From contig DAOUUU010000008.1 of assembly GCA_030667985.1 (NCBI GenBank), forward strand, positions 1 through 37,584: 37,584 bases of DNA, given 5' to 3'. Made by a program: the position numbers and the translations under genes. The notes beneath the pieces are model-generated. The model was not told where the DNA came from, did not search any database, and saw only the letters and a list, made by a program, of their open reading frames with translations. Below, one piece after another: positions 17,199 through 27,208 of the stretch (position 1 is the stretch's first letter; each line of letters starts with the position of its first letter). Source of the stretch: Candidatus Krumholzibacteriota bacterium (GTDB taxonomy: Bacteria > Krumholzibacteriota > Krumholzibacteriia > Krumholzibacteriales > Krumholzibacteriaceae).

Positions 17199-18428
17199 TC
17201 ATTCGTAATGGAGCGCAACCACCGGATCCATCTTGGCCGCCTTGGCAGCCGGATAGGTGCCAAAGATCAGGCCGATGACGAACGTGACGATGATACCGGC
17301 CGCTATCGACCAGGTAGCGATCACGTAGGGCAGCGGCGAGACGAGCGAGATGACAGCTGCAATCGAAAAACCGAACGTTATGCCGAGGATCCCGCCCAGA
17401 AGCGATAGAGTGATCGATTCTACGATGAACTGCCAGATGATATTCGATCTCCGCGCCCCGAGAGCCTTGCGTATCCCCACCTCCCTCGTACGCTCCGTCA
17501 CAGAGACAAGCATGACGTTCATCAAAACGATCCCTCCGATCACAAGAGCGATCGAGGCGATGAATATAAGAGCGTTGAAGATCGATGCCGATACTTTCTG
17601 CCATAACGAAACGAGCATCTCCGACGTGGAGATAGCGAAATCGTCCTCGTCGAGAGGGCGCAGCTTGTGCCTTATGCGCATTGCGACACGCGCCTCCTCC
17701 ACCGCCTGGTTTAACAGGCGTATATCGTTCGCCTTCACCTTGATCTCGATGGACGAACGGGATCCGTACATCTTGAGAAACGCAGTTATCGGTATATAGA
17801 CGAACCTGTTCCTCGACTCTCCGAAGAGCGTGCCCATGTCCTTCGTGACGCCGATGACGCTGAAATGCTTTCTGCCGATCTTGATCTTCCGGCCGATCGG
17901 ATCGAGACCACCGAAGAGTCTCTCGTAGACATCCCAACCGATGACGGCGACCGGCGTACTCCGCTTCGCCTCGAGCAGTGAGATATGCCGCCCCATGTGC
18001 AGATCGGCGTTCTCTATCATCGCGTACTCGTAAGATCTTCCCCTGATCCTGATATTCTCGACATAGGACTTGCCGCTAACGATCTTGTCCGAGCCGTTGA
18101 TGGCCGATCCGATAAATGAGGCGCTCGGCACCTTGTCCTTGAGGTAATCAACATCGCTGAGCCTTACCACTTTGTTCCGCGCGAGTGCGTCGAGGAAAGC
18201 GTCGAGATCGGTTATCGCATCGAAGAAGCTGACGCGCTCGATCGTGAATACGTTGCTTCCTTCGTCTGCTACCTTTTCACGCACATAATTGTCTATGCCG
18301 CCGATCAATGACACCACGGCGATCACAGACATGGTACCGACGATGTTCCCAAGGAGCGTCAGAAACGTACGGAGTTTGTTCTCCCTGAGCGCATTGAACG
18401 CGATTCGGATTCCCTCGAATAGAAGCAT
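17199..18428 (-). CDS. MacB/FtsX-type ABC transporter permease, second paralogue
   Basis: MLLFEGIRIAFNALRENKLRTFLTLLGNIVGTMSVIAVVSLIGG; MNVMLVSVTERTREVGIRKALGARRSNIIWQFIVES; FGTYPAAKAAKMDPVVALHYE. Confidence 0.92.
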   Translation of the reverse strand: MLLFEGIRIAFNALRENKLRTFLTLLGNIVGTMSVIAVVSLIGGIDNYVREKVADEGSNVFTIERVSFFDAITDLDAFLDALARNKVVRLSDVDYLKDKVPSASFIGSAINGSDKIVSGKSYVENIRIRGRSYEYAMIENADLHMGRHISLLEAKRSTPVAVIGWDVYERLFGGLDPIGRKIKIGRKHFSVIGVTKDMGTLFGESRNRFVYIPITAFLKMYGSRSSIEIKVKANDIRLLNQAVEEARVAMRIRHKLRPLDEDDFAISTSEMLVSLWQKVSASIFNALIFIASIALVIGGIVLMNVMLVSVTERTREVGIRKALGARRSNIIWQFIVESITLSLLGGILGITFGFSIAAVISLVSPLPYVIATWSIAAGIIVTFVIGLIFGTYPAAKAAKMDPVVALHYE

Positions 18429-18474
18429 GATCTGCCTGAAGCCCTGGTTGGAGAACCGGCCGGTTACCGAGCCG

Positions 18475-19710
18475 TTATTTCTTCTTGCCCTTCTTCTCGG
18501 TGATCTTGACCAGCTGACCGTCCTTGAGATCCCGAATCGCCCGGTAATTCCCGCTGACGACCTTCTCGTCCTGCTCGAGTCCCCCGACCACCTCGAAATG
18601 CCGCTGGCTGCTTATACCGATCTCGACCGGCTTGAACTTCGCCCGCCTATCCTCTACGACGAACACGCCCTCTATCTCCTCGTTGGCCGCCTCGTCACCG
18701 GTCTGCGTGGAGTCGGGTTCGTAACCCTTGAGATCCTTCTCTCTTCGCACTGTGAGGCTCTGGATCGGTATGCTCAGGGCCCCTATGCGCTCAGCCACGG
18801 TTATTTCGGTATCGGCGCTGAGCCCGGGTCTCACGTTGGGGATGGATTCGATGATCGTGATGATGACATTGAAATCCACTCCCTGCTGACCCGTAATGCT
18901 GCTGGACAGGATGGGGCTATTGCCGATCTCCGTCACCTCTCCGGCGAACGATGTGTCTGGAAAAGCATCGAGGGTCACGCTCGCGCTGTCTCCAAGGTTG
19001 ATGTGCACAACCTCTGTCTCGTCGACCTCGACCTCTGTCTCTATCACCGATAGGTCGGCAATCGTCATGAGCACAGTCCCTGCGATATTCATCGAGCCCA
19101 TGATCGCACTCTCGCCCTCCTCGACATTGAGGCGGGTAATGATGCCGTCCATCGTCGCCTCTATGGTAACCTCCTCGTAACTGTGGCGCGCACTCTTCAG
19201 GCTCGCCTCCTGCTGCTCGATCTGATGGAGGGTCGCCTGATGATTTGCGACCGAGATGTCGTAGTTCGCCTGGGCCTGATCGACCTCCTGGCTGGTCAGG
19301 AAACCCTGCTCTGAGAGTTTGAGGACCCTGTCGAGATCGTTCTTGGCCTTGGTCTTCTGAGCAAAGGTCTGGCGCTCGTTCGCACGGGCCGCCAGGAGCA
19401 ACGCTTCGATCTGATTCACCATCGATTCGAGCTGGATCGGATCGATCTGAAGGAGAAATTGTCCCTTCTTCACATATTCCCCCTCCTTTACAGCTACGCG
19501 TGTGACCTTGCCGATCGCGCTGGCGCTCACGTCGACCTTTCGCTTGGGCTGAATACTGCCCGATGCGCTGATCACCATCGATATGTCACGCTCGCTGACC
19601 TCCTCGACCTGGACCTCAAGTCCACTGTCATGCCTCGCCCGCACGTTTATCAGCACGAGCGCCGCTATTACGACGGCGACGATGATGAGCAACCAGTGTT
19701 TCCTCTTCAT
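18475..19710 (-). CDS. MacA/HlyD-family periplasmic adaptor
   Basis: SGSIQPKRKVDVSASAIGKVTRVAVKEGEYVKKGQFLLQIDP; coiled-coil hairpin; TIEATMDGIITRLNVEEGESAIMGS. Confidence 0.93.
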   Translation of the reverse strand: MKRKHWLLIIVAVVIAALVLINVRARHDSGLEVQVEEVSERDISMVISASGSIQPKRKVDVSASAIGKVTRVAVKEGEYVKKGQFLLQIDPIQLESMVNQIEALLLAARANERQTFAQKTKAKNDLDRVLKLSEQGFLTSQEVDQAQANYDISVANHQATLHQIEQQEASLKSARHSYEEVTIEATMDGIITRLNVEEGESAIMGSMNIAGTVLMTIADLSVIETEVEVDETEVVHINLGDSASVTLDAFPDTSFAGEVTEIGNSPILSSSITGQQGVDFNVIITIIESIPNVRPGLSADTEITVAERIGALSIPIQSLTVRREKDLKGYEPDSTQTGDEAANEEIEGVFVVEDRRAKFKPVEIGISSQRHFEVVGGLEQDEKVVSGNYRAIRDLKDGQLVKITEKKGKKK

Positions 19711-19793
19711 TATTCTCCCTCTGAGTGAAAATAGACATCGAGCGAATCCATTGCCTCGGTTCTTGTGGATCAGCGCGGATTTCCCTGCAATTG

Positions 19794-20477
19794 CTAACTG
19801 CCTACAACTGTATCCGATTCTATCAGACCATCTCGAAGACGCACAATTCGTTTTGCGTGCTCCGCTATATATTCCTCGTGAGTGACTATGACGATCGTGT
19901 TCCCCGCGTCATGGATCTCGTTCAGTATTGCCATGATCTCCTCGCCCGTACTGCTGTCGAGGTTGCCCGTAGGCTCGTCGGCGAGGATGATCGAAGGGCG
20001 ATTGACAAGTGCCCTGGCAATCGCCACCCTCTGTCTCTGTCCCCCGGAGAGTTCATTCGGGCGGTGCACGGCCCTGTCACCGAGCCCGACCGCCTCCAGA
20101 GCGTCCGATGCCCTTTTGCGTCGTTCCGTGGTAGAGATCCCGCCGTATATCAGAGGGAGTTCGACATTCTGGAATGCAGTGGCGCGCGGCAGCAGATTGA
20201 AGGTCTGGAACACGAATCCGATCTCTTTGTTTCGTATCCGGGCCAGTTCGTCATCCGACATGTTGCTCACTTCCTGACTATTCAGTATATATGTGCCCTC
20301 TGTCGGAGAGTCGAGACATCCGAGAATGTTCATGAAGGTCGATTTTCCGGAGCCGGAGGGTCCCATGATAGCAATGTATTCGTTCGCCGCAATCTGCAGA
20401 TCCACTCCAGCAAGGGCTTCGATTTTCTGGGTTCCCACTTCGTATATCTTTTTTACACCATGCACATCGATCATCAT
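19794..20477 (-). CDS. ABC transporter ATP-binding protein (LolD/MacB type)
   Basis: Walker [16 protein letters not shown], signature [15 protein letters not shown], Walker [13 protein letters not shown]. Confidence 0.96.
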   Translation of the reverse strand: MMIDVHGVKKIYEVGTQKIEALAGVDLQIAANEYIAIMGPSGSGKSTFMNILGCLDSPTEGTYILNSQEVSNMSDDELARIRNKEIGFVFQTFNLLPRATAFQNVELPLIYGGISTTERRKRASDALEAVGLGDRAVHRPNELSGGQRQRVAIARALVNRPSIILADEPTGNLDSSTGEEIMAILNEIHDAGNTIVIVTHEEYIAEHAKRIVRLRDGLIESDTVVGS

Positions 20478-20508
20478 ATGAATGCTCCTGCTATACCGGT
20501 TTGCGTTA

Positions 20509-21855
20509 TCAGTTCACCCTTTTTCCAGTGGCCCTTGCCAGATCCGCAACGGCGATAAGGTAATCGCACTTGGCATCGATGACATCGGCCTTGGCCTGGG
20601 TCATCGCCATCTGAGCATCGATCGTTTCGAGCATCGTTCCAGCGCCGACACGGTAACGTTCCTCCGCAAGCCGCACGTCCTCCTGAGCCTGCTCGACCGT
20701 CTCGGTAGCGACGAGAATGCGCTCTTTCGCCTCACCGATCAAAAAGATGAGTTTCTTGACCTCTTTTATGGCGTTGAGCTTGGCCCTCTCCAGACCATAC
20801 TCGGCTCTTCGGAAATCGGCCTTCGCCATACCGACGCTCGAGCTGGTCAGAAACCTGTCGAATACGTTGAATGTCACACTCGCTCCTACCGACCATGAAT
20901 ATTCATCCTCGAAGAAGTTAAAGTTATTGGCCATCTCGCGATCGCTCCAGGAATAGTTGAATCCCGCTCCGATCGACGGCCACCAGCCGCTTTTCGCCGC
21001 CGTTATGGAGGCGTAGGCGGCTCCCTTGCTGTATTCGAGGCTCTTCAGGTCGGATCTGTTCACAAGGGCAAAACCGATCTCTTTCTCGGCGTCCGGCTCG
21101 ATGAATTCGATCACCATCGTCGTATCGACGTCGACCGATGAATTATCGCGGACGCTGAGCACCGAAATCAGATCCTCTCGGCCGAACTCGACCGCGTTCC
21201 TGGTTCTGATCATCGTCAGGCGTGTGTTCGAGTGGCGGACTCTCGCCTTCAGTACATCGGCCCTGGTCGCCGACCCGACCTCGAGCAGCGCCTCGCTGCG
21301 ATCGAGGTTCTGTTTCGCCTGCTCCATGCTCTCGTCAGCTACCACGAGAAGCATCTTGGCGCGCACGAGATTATAGTACTTGTTGATGACCATCGCTGTC
21401 ACTATGTCCTTCGCGTACCGGAGCTCCTCGCGGGCAGCATCTCTATACTTTATCGAGGATTGGATCCTGCCGATATTCCCGCCGCCGTCGAACAGGGTAA
21501 TACCCGACGACATATTGAAAGAATAGGAGCCGTAATCAAATCCTTCGTTCTGTACCGGTCTTCCCTGTGCATCGTACTGTATGGACGAAGGCCCGTAGTA
21601 TGCGTGGCCGCCGGTAAAACCGACGCTGAAGCTTGGAAGAAGCTGTCCATAGCTCTGCAGCAGCCCGTTCTCGGCCGTTTTCAGCCCCGAATGCGACATG
21701 CCGATATCGGGATTGTTCTGAAGAGCGATCGAGATACAATCCTCGAGAGATAACACCTTTTGAGCCAGGGCATCCGTTGTGATGAGAGAACCCGCGAATA
21801 AGAACGGCACGAGCAGGAATGCCGCCGCTCTGAGATACGATCCTCTACTATTCAT
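20509..21855 (-). CDS. TolC-family outer membrane efflux protein
   Basis: Signal peptide; [46 protein letters not shown]; two OEP repeats with long helices. Confidence 0.93.
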   Translation of the reverse strand: MNSRGSYLRAAAFLLVPFLFAGSLITTDALAQKVLSLEDCISIALQNNPDIGMSHSGLKTAENGLLQSYGQLLPSFSVGFTGGHAYYGPSSIQYDAQGRPVQNEGFDYGSYSFNMSSGITLFDGGGNIGRIQSSIKYRDAAREELRYAKDIVTAMVINKYYNLVRAKMLLVVADESMEQAKQNLDRSEALLEVGSATRADVLKARVRHSNTRLTMIRTRNAVEFGREDLISVLSVRDNSSVDVDTTMVIEFIEPDAEKEIGFALVNRSDLKSLEYSKGAAYASITAAKSGWWPSIGAGFNYSWSDREMANNFNFFEDEYSWSVGASVTFNVFDRFLTSSSVGMAKADFRRAEYGLERAKLNAIKEVKKLIFLIGEAKERILVATETVEQAQEDVRLAEERYRVGAGTMLETIDAQMAMTQAKADVIDAKCDYLIAVADLARATGKRVN

Positions 21856-21970
21856 TCGTCTGACCTTTCTTCGAAAGTCGTAAACATCCTTTAAAAAAAA
21901 AACGGTTAGTTAGCATAGATACGTTCAAATGAGGGCTCGAGTTTCATGTATGGGTGGATATATGGGAAAA

Positions 21971-21999
21971 TATATACCATTTAAGGAGTGAAATCTCAA
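21971..21999 (-). promoter_or_regulatory. Sigma70-like promoter for the tolC-macAB-type operon
   Basis: Minus strand TTGAGA-17 nt-TATATA, about 115 nt upstream of the TolC start. Confidence 0.65.
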
Positions 22000-22029
22000 C
22001 ATACTTCCTTGATCCTGCGTCCAATCGAT

Positions 22030-22053
22030 AAAAAACCCGGCTGTAGCGCCGGG
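22030..22053 (-). terminator. Rho-independent terminator after tonB
   Basis: Minus strand CCCGGC-GCTACA-GCCGGG followed by TTTTTT. Confidence 0.88.
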
Positions 22054-22083
22054 TATATTTGTAACTACCTGCTGTAACAGCTC

Positions 22084-22716
22084 TTAGCTGCCATGCAGCT
22101 TAAATCTGATCGGCACCATCATGGTCGCCTTGACCGGAACGGTCCGCTGTTTTGCGGGCTTGAACCTGAACTGTTTCGCAGCCGAGATAGCAGCCTTTTC
22201 CATCATGGGAGTAACATCGGACTGAAGAACATTCGCGCTTACGACCTTACCGTCCTTTCCCACGAGGACCCTGAGGAGCACCGTCCCCTCGATTCCCGCC
22301 TGGCGGGCGAGATCGGGGTACTTCGGGCTTACGTACTTAATCAGCACCGGCGGTTCATCGAAAGCATAGAACTCCTTCGACTGCTCGGAAGGAGGAGGAG
22401 GAGGAGGAGGCAAATCATCGAGGTCATCAAACGTCGTCGGGGCGATATCGGCCTCTTCGTCGACCTCTTCACCCTCAGCGGCCTCCAGCGGAATCGCCGG
22501 CTGGGCGACCTCCTGAGGCGGAGGGGGAATATCGAACTGCTCCGGCAAATCGATAGCTTCGAAATACTCTTCCCGAAGCACGTAGGGCTTGAACTCGAAT
22601 TGCGGCGTGAAATAGAAGACCAGAAAGTGTATAACGATCGCACCGAACAGAGAATTCCGCAGATACCTGTTGTAACCCTTCTTAAATTTTACATTTGCGA
22701 CAGATGCAAGAGCCAC
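22084..22716 (-). CDS. tonB: TonB-family energy transducer
   Basis: N-terminal TM, Pro-rich linker (PPPPPPP), C-terminal YPDLARQAGIEGTVLLRVLVGKDGKVVSANVLQSD...AAISAAKQFRFKPAKQRTVPVKATMMVPIRF. Confidence 0.95.
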   Translation of the reverse strand: MALASVANVKFKKGYNRYLRNSLFGAIVIHFLVFYFTPQFEFKPYVLREEYFEAIDLPEQFDIPPPPQEVAQPAIPLEAAEGEEVDEEADIAPTTFDDLDDLPPPPPPPSEQSKEFYAFDEPPVLIKYVSPKYPDLARQAGIEGTVLLRVLVGKDGKVVSANVLQSDVTPMMEKAAISAAKQFRFKPAKQRTVPVKATMMVPIRFKLHGS

Positions 22717-22733
22717 ACCGCTCCCCTTTGCCG

Positions 22734-23144
22734 TTACCTGCCATCCTCGAACAACGAGGTGAAGGAAACATTGATTGCGTTCGCTTCTTTTAACTGTTCT
22801 ATTATCTGCGAGACGAGACCATAGCGGGTCCTCTGATCGATGTTGAACGCAACGATCAGCCCCCTGTTCTCGGCTAATCTCGCTGCGATAATCGCATTGA
22901 CGTTATCCAGGTTTACAAGCTTGTCGTTGATGCTGATCCTGCTGTAACGGTCGGCCCAGATATGCACCAACCTCTCGCGATCCTGGTCAGCTCCCGATTC
23001 CGCCCGCGGCAGGGAAATCGGAAGGCCTTCCTCCAATTTGAATATCGTAGTAACCATGAAGAAGATCAAGAGCAGAAAGATGATATCCGCCATCGACGCG
23101 GTCGGGATCCTGTTCTCAACGCCAAGCCTTCTTACGAACTTCAA
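22734..23144 (-). CDS. ExbD/TolR-family biopolymer transport protein
   Basis: IPTASMADIIFLLLIFFMVTTIFK; 136 aa; downstream of a second ExbD. Confidence 0.93.
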   Translation of the reverse strand: MKFVRRLGVENRIPTASMADIIFLLLIFFMVTTIFKLEEGLPISLPRAESGADQDRERLVHIWADRYSRISINDKLVNLDNVNAIIAARLAENRGLIVAFNIDQRTRYGLVSQIIEQLKEANAINVSFTSLFEDGR

Positions 23145-23156
23145 ACGAGCACTCCT

Positions 23157-23567
23157 TTACAAAGTTGTTTTCAAGGTCCTCAGAGATATCCTCGTCGCTT
23201 TCGCCAATCGGAGCTCATCGAGAATATCTACCATGATTCCGTAATCCGCGTCGGGATGCGTCTCGATAACCACGACGAGCTTGGGATTCTGCAGAAGCTT
23301 TTGCTCGATGAGGGGCTTGATCTCCCTGACATTGACGGGACCCGAGCCACGTATCACGATCGACCCGTTTTTATAGGCCTGGATAGTGAGTACGTTGTCC
23401 CGCTTTAGCTTCACGGTTTGGGATGCTTTGCCCGGCAGGGCCATGGGAAGCCCTTTCTCCACGGCAAACATCGTGCTCACCAGGAAAAATATCAGCAGCA
23501 GGAAGTTGATGTCCGACATCGACGCCGTATTGAACTCCGAGGTTACCTTACTTCTTTTCTTGATCAT
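23157..23567 (-). CDS. ExbD/TolR-family biopolymer transport protein
   Basis: EFNTASMSDINFLLLIFFLVSTMFAVEKGLPMALPGK; 136 aa. Confidence 0.93.
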   Translation of the reverse strand: MIKKRSKVTSEFNTASMSDINFLLLIFFLVSTMFAVEKGLPMALPGKASQTVKLKRDNVLTIQAYKNGSIVIRGSGPVNVREIKPLIEQKLLQNPKLVVVIETHPDADYGIMVDILDELRLAKATRISLRTLKTTL

Positions 23568-23587
23568 CTAGATCATCTCCGACAGGC

Positions 23588-24460
23588 TTATCTGCTAACA
23601 TTCAACTCGATAAGTTCGTTCACGAGCTCCGCCGAAGCCTCTTCCATCTCGAGAACGAAACGATCGATCTGAGAGACGAAGAACGAGTGGCCGATACTCG
23701 TCGGGATAGCGATTATCAGACCAGTCGCGGTAGTGATCAAAGCTTCCTCGATACCGGAAGCCACTACCTTTGCGCTGACCTGCTCGGCTGCGGCAATCGC
23801 GGCGAACGCGCTGATCATACCAGATACAGTCCCGAGAAAGCCCAGCAGCGGCGCCACCTGGGCAACCGTTGCGATAGCCACGAGACCTCGCTCCAGGAAC
23901 GATGTCTCGATACTACCGGCCGTCTCAATCGCCTCCTTCACCGCGTCGGGTCCCCTGCCTGACCGGAGAAGCCCCGAATGCAGGATTGCGGCAATCGGAC
24001 CTCTCGTCCGCTCACAGACATTCATCGCCGCTTCGACTCCCTCGGAATGAAGGGTCTTGATGATGTCGCTCATGAGTCTCCGTACGTTCACACGGGCACG
24101 GAAGAGTGTAAAGAATCTCTCTATAATAAATACTACTCCGATAATCGATGCAAAGAGCAGCCCGTGCATGAAGTTTCCGCCCTGGACATACTTTTCACCG
24201 ACCCCGCTGTGCTTGAGGTTGTAGAACCATCCCAGCCTCTTGCGCTCGAGCATGTCATCGATCTTTCTAGCGACCATGATGGAATCGCCCTTAGCGAGAG
24301 CTAGTGAATCCATCTCGGACTGGACCTGATACTCGGGCGGAGGCGGAGGTGTAGATTCCTCATTCGCCTCCTGGGCCATGAGCACTGCCGGGAAAACAAC
24401 GGCGAATACCAGAACGAAAGCCAACAGAACGCTGATCCTTGGGAGACTTGTCTTAGCCAT
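23588..24460 (-). CDS. MotA/TolQ/ExbB proton channel family protein with N-terminal signal-like extension
   Basis: Start ATG 24460 with RBS AGAAGGAG; ERGLVAIATVAQVAPLLGFLGTVSGMISAFAAIAAAEQVSAKVVASGIEEALITTATGLIIAIPTSIGHSFF. Confidence 0.95.
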   Translation of the reverse strand: MAKTSLPRISVLLAFVLVFAVVFPAVLMAQEANEESTPPPPPEYQVQSEMDSLALAKGDSIMVARKIDDMLERKRLGWFYNLKHSGVGEKYVQGGNFMHGLLFASIIGVVFIIERFFTLFRARVNVRRLMSDIIKTLHSEGVEAAMNVCERTRGPIAAILHSGLLRSGRGPDAVKEAIETAGSIETSFLERGLVAIATVAQVAPLLGFLGTVSGMISAFAAIAAAEQVSAKVVASGIEEALITTATGLIIAIPTSIGHSFFVSQIDRFVLEMEEASAELVNELIELNVSR

Positions 24461-24630
24461 ACAACGCACTCCTTCTCCAGGCTGACGGGAAGTTGAAATT
24501 GATTCCTGTTCCATTAAGAGAGAATCGTTCGTTCCCATTGGAAAACCGAATGGACAAACTGTTTGAAACGGTACGACCCTCCAAGCTAACAGCTTTAAAG
24601 ATAGCTGCTTCATGCCTTTTCAACTCAAAT

Positions 24631-24659
24631 AAAATAGTGGATGTCCACCCCATTGTCAA
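24631..24659 (-). promoter_or_regulatory. Sigma70-like promoter for the exbB-exbD-exbD-tonB operon
   Basis: Minus strand TTGACA-17 nt-TATTTT. Confidence 0.7.
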
Positions 24660-24714
24660 CCAAAAATTCCCCTGGGAATCCACTTCAGATCCACATCTCC
24701 ATTCTTTATTGTCC

Positions 24715-26193
24715 CTAATTTTGGTATTCCTCGCTCGTGCCGACCAGTTTGAACTCGCCCACTCCTTCCCGATCGACGAATAAGAACCTTAGCCCCGCGT
24801 AGACCGTCATCAGTCGATCCCTCTCGAAGAGCGGATCCCCTTTCAGATTATAGATCCAGAGCTCGTATCCTCCCGTATCGAAACCGTCACCGACGAACGG
24901 GGAGCTCTTTCCCTCCACCACGATGCGGGCCACGGGGGCGGCCATACTGGCGGCCGAGGTACTGTGTGTGATGATATTGTATTTGTCCTCGAGCTGGTCC
25001 ATAGCTTCGGCAACGTCGCCGCGGTTGAAGGGCACCGGCTGCTGCTCGATCTCGTCTGGCGAACCGAACCGTATATAGATCAACCCCCTGTCACTAAGCG
25101 CGCCCCTCGTAAAACTCTTGAAGTTGTTGTCAGCGTAGTACATACGGCGCATGAACTCGCTGTAGGTCTCGTTGACAGCGGTATGGGGAGTCGGATCCAG
25201 TTTGTTCCAGTAGGAGTTCAGGTAGCTCTCCTGCTCGCCGATACTCCAGTACTGAAACTGCTCGAATTCCGAGTCGGGCAGCAGCAGTCTCGCCTCGACA
25301 AACAGATCGCGCATCGGTCTCTGCCAGTTCATCAGCTCCCACGAGACGGTGAAATCCTTGCCCCCCACAGCTCTGTATCCCTCGCAGAAAGCGACAGTGT
25401 TTATCCTGTAGGAGCTGGCTGGAAATGAGTTCAGGTCGAACGCGGCGAAAAAGGATGTCTCCCGCCCTCCAGTCGGAACCTTGGCTCTCTGTTCCTTCAC
25501 TATTTCGCCGCTCCTGCCCTCTATCCGGACATAGACATCTACGGAGTCCGCCTCGATACCCTCCGGTATCCTGCCTTTCATGAAGAAGGAGAGCGTATCG
25601 TTTCTGAGTCCGTAGATCCCCATCGGGTTCGGAATGAATCCACCATTCTTATCCACTTTCCAGATGAGAACGGGTTCGCTGAGAACAAACCTGTCCGGAG
25701 CGAAATGGGGCACATCGACATAGATATCAACGAGATCCGACGAGAGATACTGTCCCCGGAGAATACCGACGAGTGTCTTCTTCTTACGGTTCAAATCCTC
25801 GACCTTCACCTCGAGGCCGTAGAGGCCAGGCTCGACGAAGCTGGAATCTACTACATAAACGAATTCGGATAGGTCCTTGCCTTGCGGAGGATCTTCTCTC
25901 GTGTCATAAACCATAAAGGCCCGCTCCCAGGCGGTGCCTTCCTTGGTCATGAATCTTATCTGGATGCGCAGAGATGCCTCGAAACCGGTCTCTTGTTCCT
26001 TGTAGAGGATCTCTTTGGCGGGTACGGCTATCTGGATGAGTTCGAGGGTCTTCTGGCCCGGCCAGGGCAAAGGTGCGAGATCGACATAGAACTCGAAATC
26101 CCCCTCGCCTCTCATCGCCGTGCCGAAGCTCGTCCCAGCAGCGGCAAGGACGAGCGACATCGCTGTGATGACAAGCAAAAAGGCCTTATTCAT
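24715..26193 (-). CDS. GWxTD domain-like protein with degenerate motif (GALSDRG)
   Basis: Signal peptide MNKAFLLVITAMSLVLAAAGTSFG; FTRGALSDRGLIYIRFGSPDEIEQQP aligns with [26 protein letters not shown] of the 14394-15704 protein; shared NKLDPTPHTAVNE / KTKDPTPNTGANE segment and similar C-terminus (GEFKLVGTSEE / GEYQLISTEIM). Confidence 0.8.
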   Translation of the reverse strand: MNKAFLLVITAMSLVLAAAGTSFGTAMRGEGDFEFYVDLAPLPWPGQKTLELIQIAVPAKEILYKEQETGFEASLRIQIRFMTKEGTAWERAFMVYDTREDPPQGKDLSEFVYVVDSSFVEPGLYGLEVKVEDLNRKKKTLVGILRGQYLSSDLVDIYVDVPHFAPDRFVLSEPVLIWKVDKNGGFIPNPMGIYGLRNDTLSFFMKGRIPEGIEADSVDVYVRIEGRSGEIVKEQRAKVPTGGRETSFFAAFDLNSFPASSYRINTVAFCEGYRAVGGKDFTVSWELMNWQRPMRDLFVEARLLLPDSEFEQFQYWSIGEQESYLNSYWNKLDPTPHTAVNETYSEFMRRMYYADNNFKSFTRGALSDRGLIYIRFGSPDEIEQQPVPFNRGDVAEAMDQLEDKYNIITHSTSAASMAAPVARIVVEGKSSPFVGDGFDTGGYELWIYNLKGDPLFERDRLMTVYAGLRFLFVDREGVGEFKLVGTSEEYQN

Positions 26194-26224
26194 CGGAATC
26201 AGGGGTGAAAATACCCCTTACTCC

Positions 26225-27166
26225 TTAGTAGCTGAAGTTCACCGTGATCCTGTGGGTGCTCCCCAGGAACCCGAGGTCCTCCCACGCGTAATCAAGTCCT
26301 ATATCAGAGGTTTGGCTAGTGTCGATCCTGAATCCAAGCCCCCACGCGAGGCCTTCGGTATCGTAATTTATATTGTAACCGCCGCGCATATAGAAGAACT
26401 GATTGAACGCATACTCCATACCTACGTTCATTCTCTCTTTGTTATCGGCGGGATGCGAGAACTCGCCCGCCGCGAGCAATGCATGCGCACCCCTCCGGAA
26501 AGCGTCAACCGACAAACCCACCTTGAAGAGTGTTGGGAGTTTCGACGCGCGATCGTCGAAATCCACTTCTCCTCCGAGACTCTGGATCATCATACCGAGT
26601 TTCATGCCCTGAATTCCGATGCGATACACCAGCCCGAAATCGAAGGCGAGCGTCTCCTCGCTCCTGTCCGCAAGACCCATGTGGATAAAATGGCCCGTAA
26701 AACCGGCGCTGAACCGATCGGTGAAATACATCGCATACGAGAGACTGAATGACATATCGCCCGCATCGAAGAATCTATCCGTACCCTCGGGCATATAGAT
26801 CGTTCGTTCCTCCTGCGGATCCATAGCAAGAGCTCGAGCACTGATCCCGAATGTGCCGGGGAGATAGGGCGTCGTGAAGACCGCGCCGACAAAGTAGATA
26901 TCGATATCCGCCGGCCAGACCACTGTATTGAGTGTCACCTGCGTACGGGTGAGCTCCACCATCCCGGCCGGGTTCCAGTAGATCGATGTCGCATCGTTGG
27001 CGACCGCGGTATAGGCGTTTCCCATACCAGCAGCACGTGCTGATACCCCGATCTTCAGGAACTGCGCGGCGAAGGTTCCCACCTTCTCGAACGGCTTCGT
27101 TCCTCCCAAAGCGAAACCGGGAATCAGCATCAGGAGAAGAACCCCCATGAATGCCTTGCGCTTCAT
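26225..27166 (-). CDS. PorV/PorQ-family outer-membrane protein
   Basis: Signal peptide; FLKIGVSARAAGMGNAYTAVANDATSIYWNPAGMVELTRTQVTLN; C-terminal ...RITVNFSY. Confidence 0.88.
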   Translation of the reverse strand: MKRKAFMGVLLLMLIPGFALGGTKPFEKVGTFAAQFLKIGVSARAAGMGNAYTAVANDATSIYWNPAGMVELTRTQVTLNTVVWPADIDIYFVGAVFTTPYLPGTFGISARALAMDPQEERTIYMPEGTDRFFDAGDMSFSLSYAMYFTDRFSAGFTGHFIHMGLADRSEETLAFDFGLVYRIGIQGMKLGMMIQSLGGEVDFDDRASKLPTLFKVGLSVDAFRRGAHALLAAGEFSHPADNKERMNVGMEYAFNQFFYMRGGYNINYDTEGLAWGLGFRIDTSQTSDIGLDYAWEDLGFLGSTHRITVNFSY

Positions 27167-27208
27167 CACCAAACCTCCTCGGAGAGAATGAATCATTAAT
27201 AATCTCAT

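Noticed and set aside
17188-17937. 249-aa minus-strand ORF in a different frame within the MacB-like gene
   Set aside because: Out-of-frame overlap with a strongly conserved FtsX/MacB permease; low-complexity Arg/Gly-rich translation.
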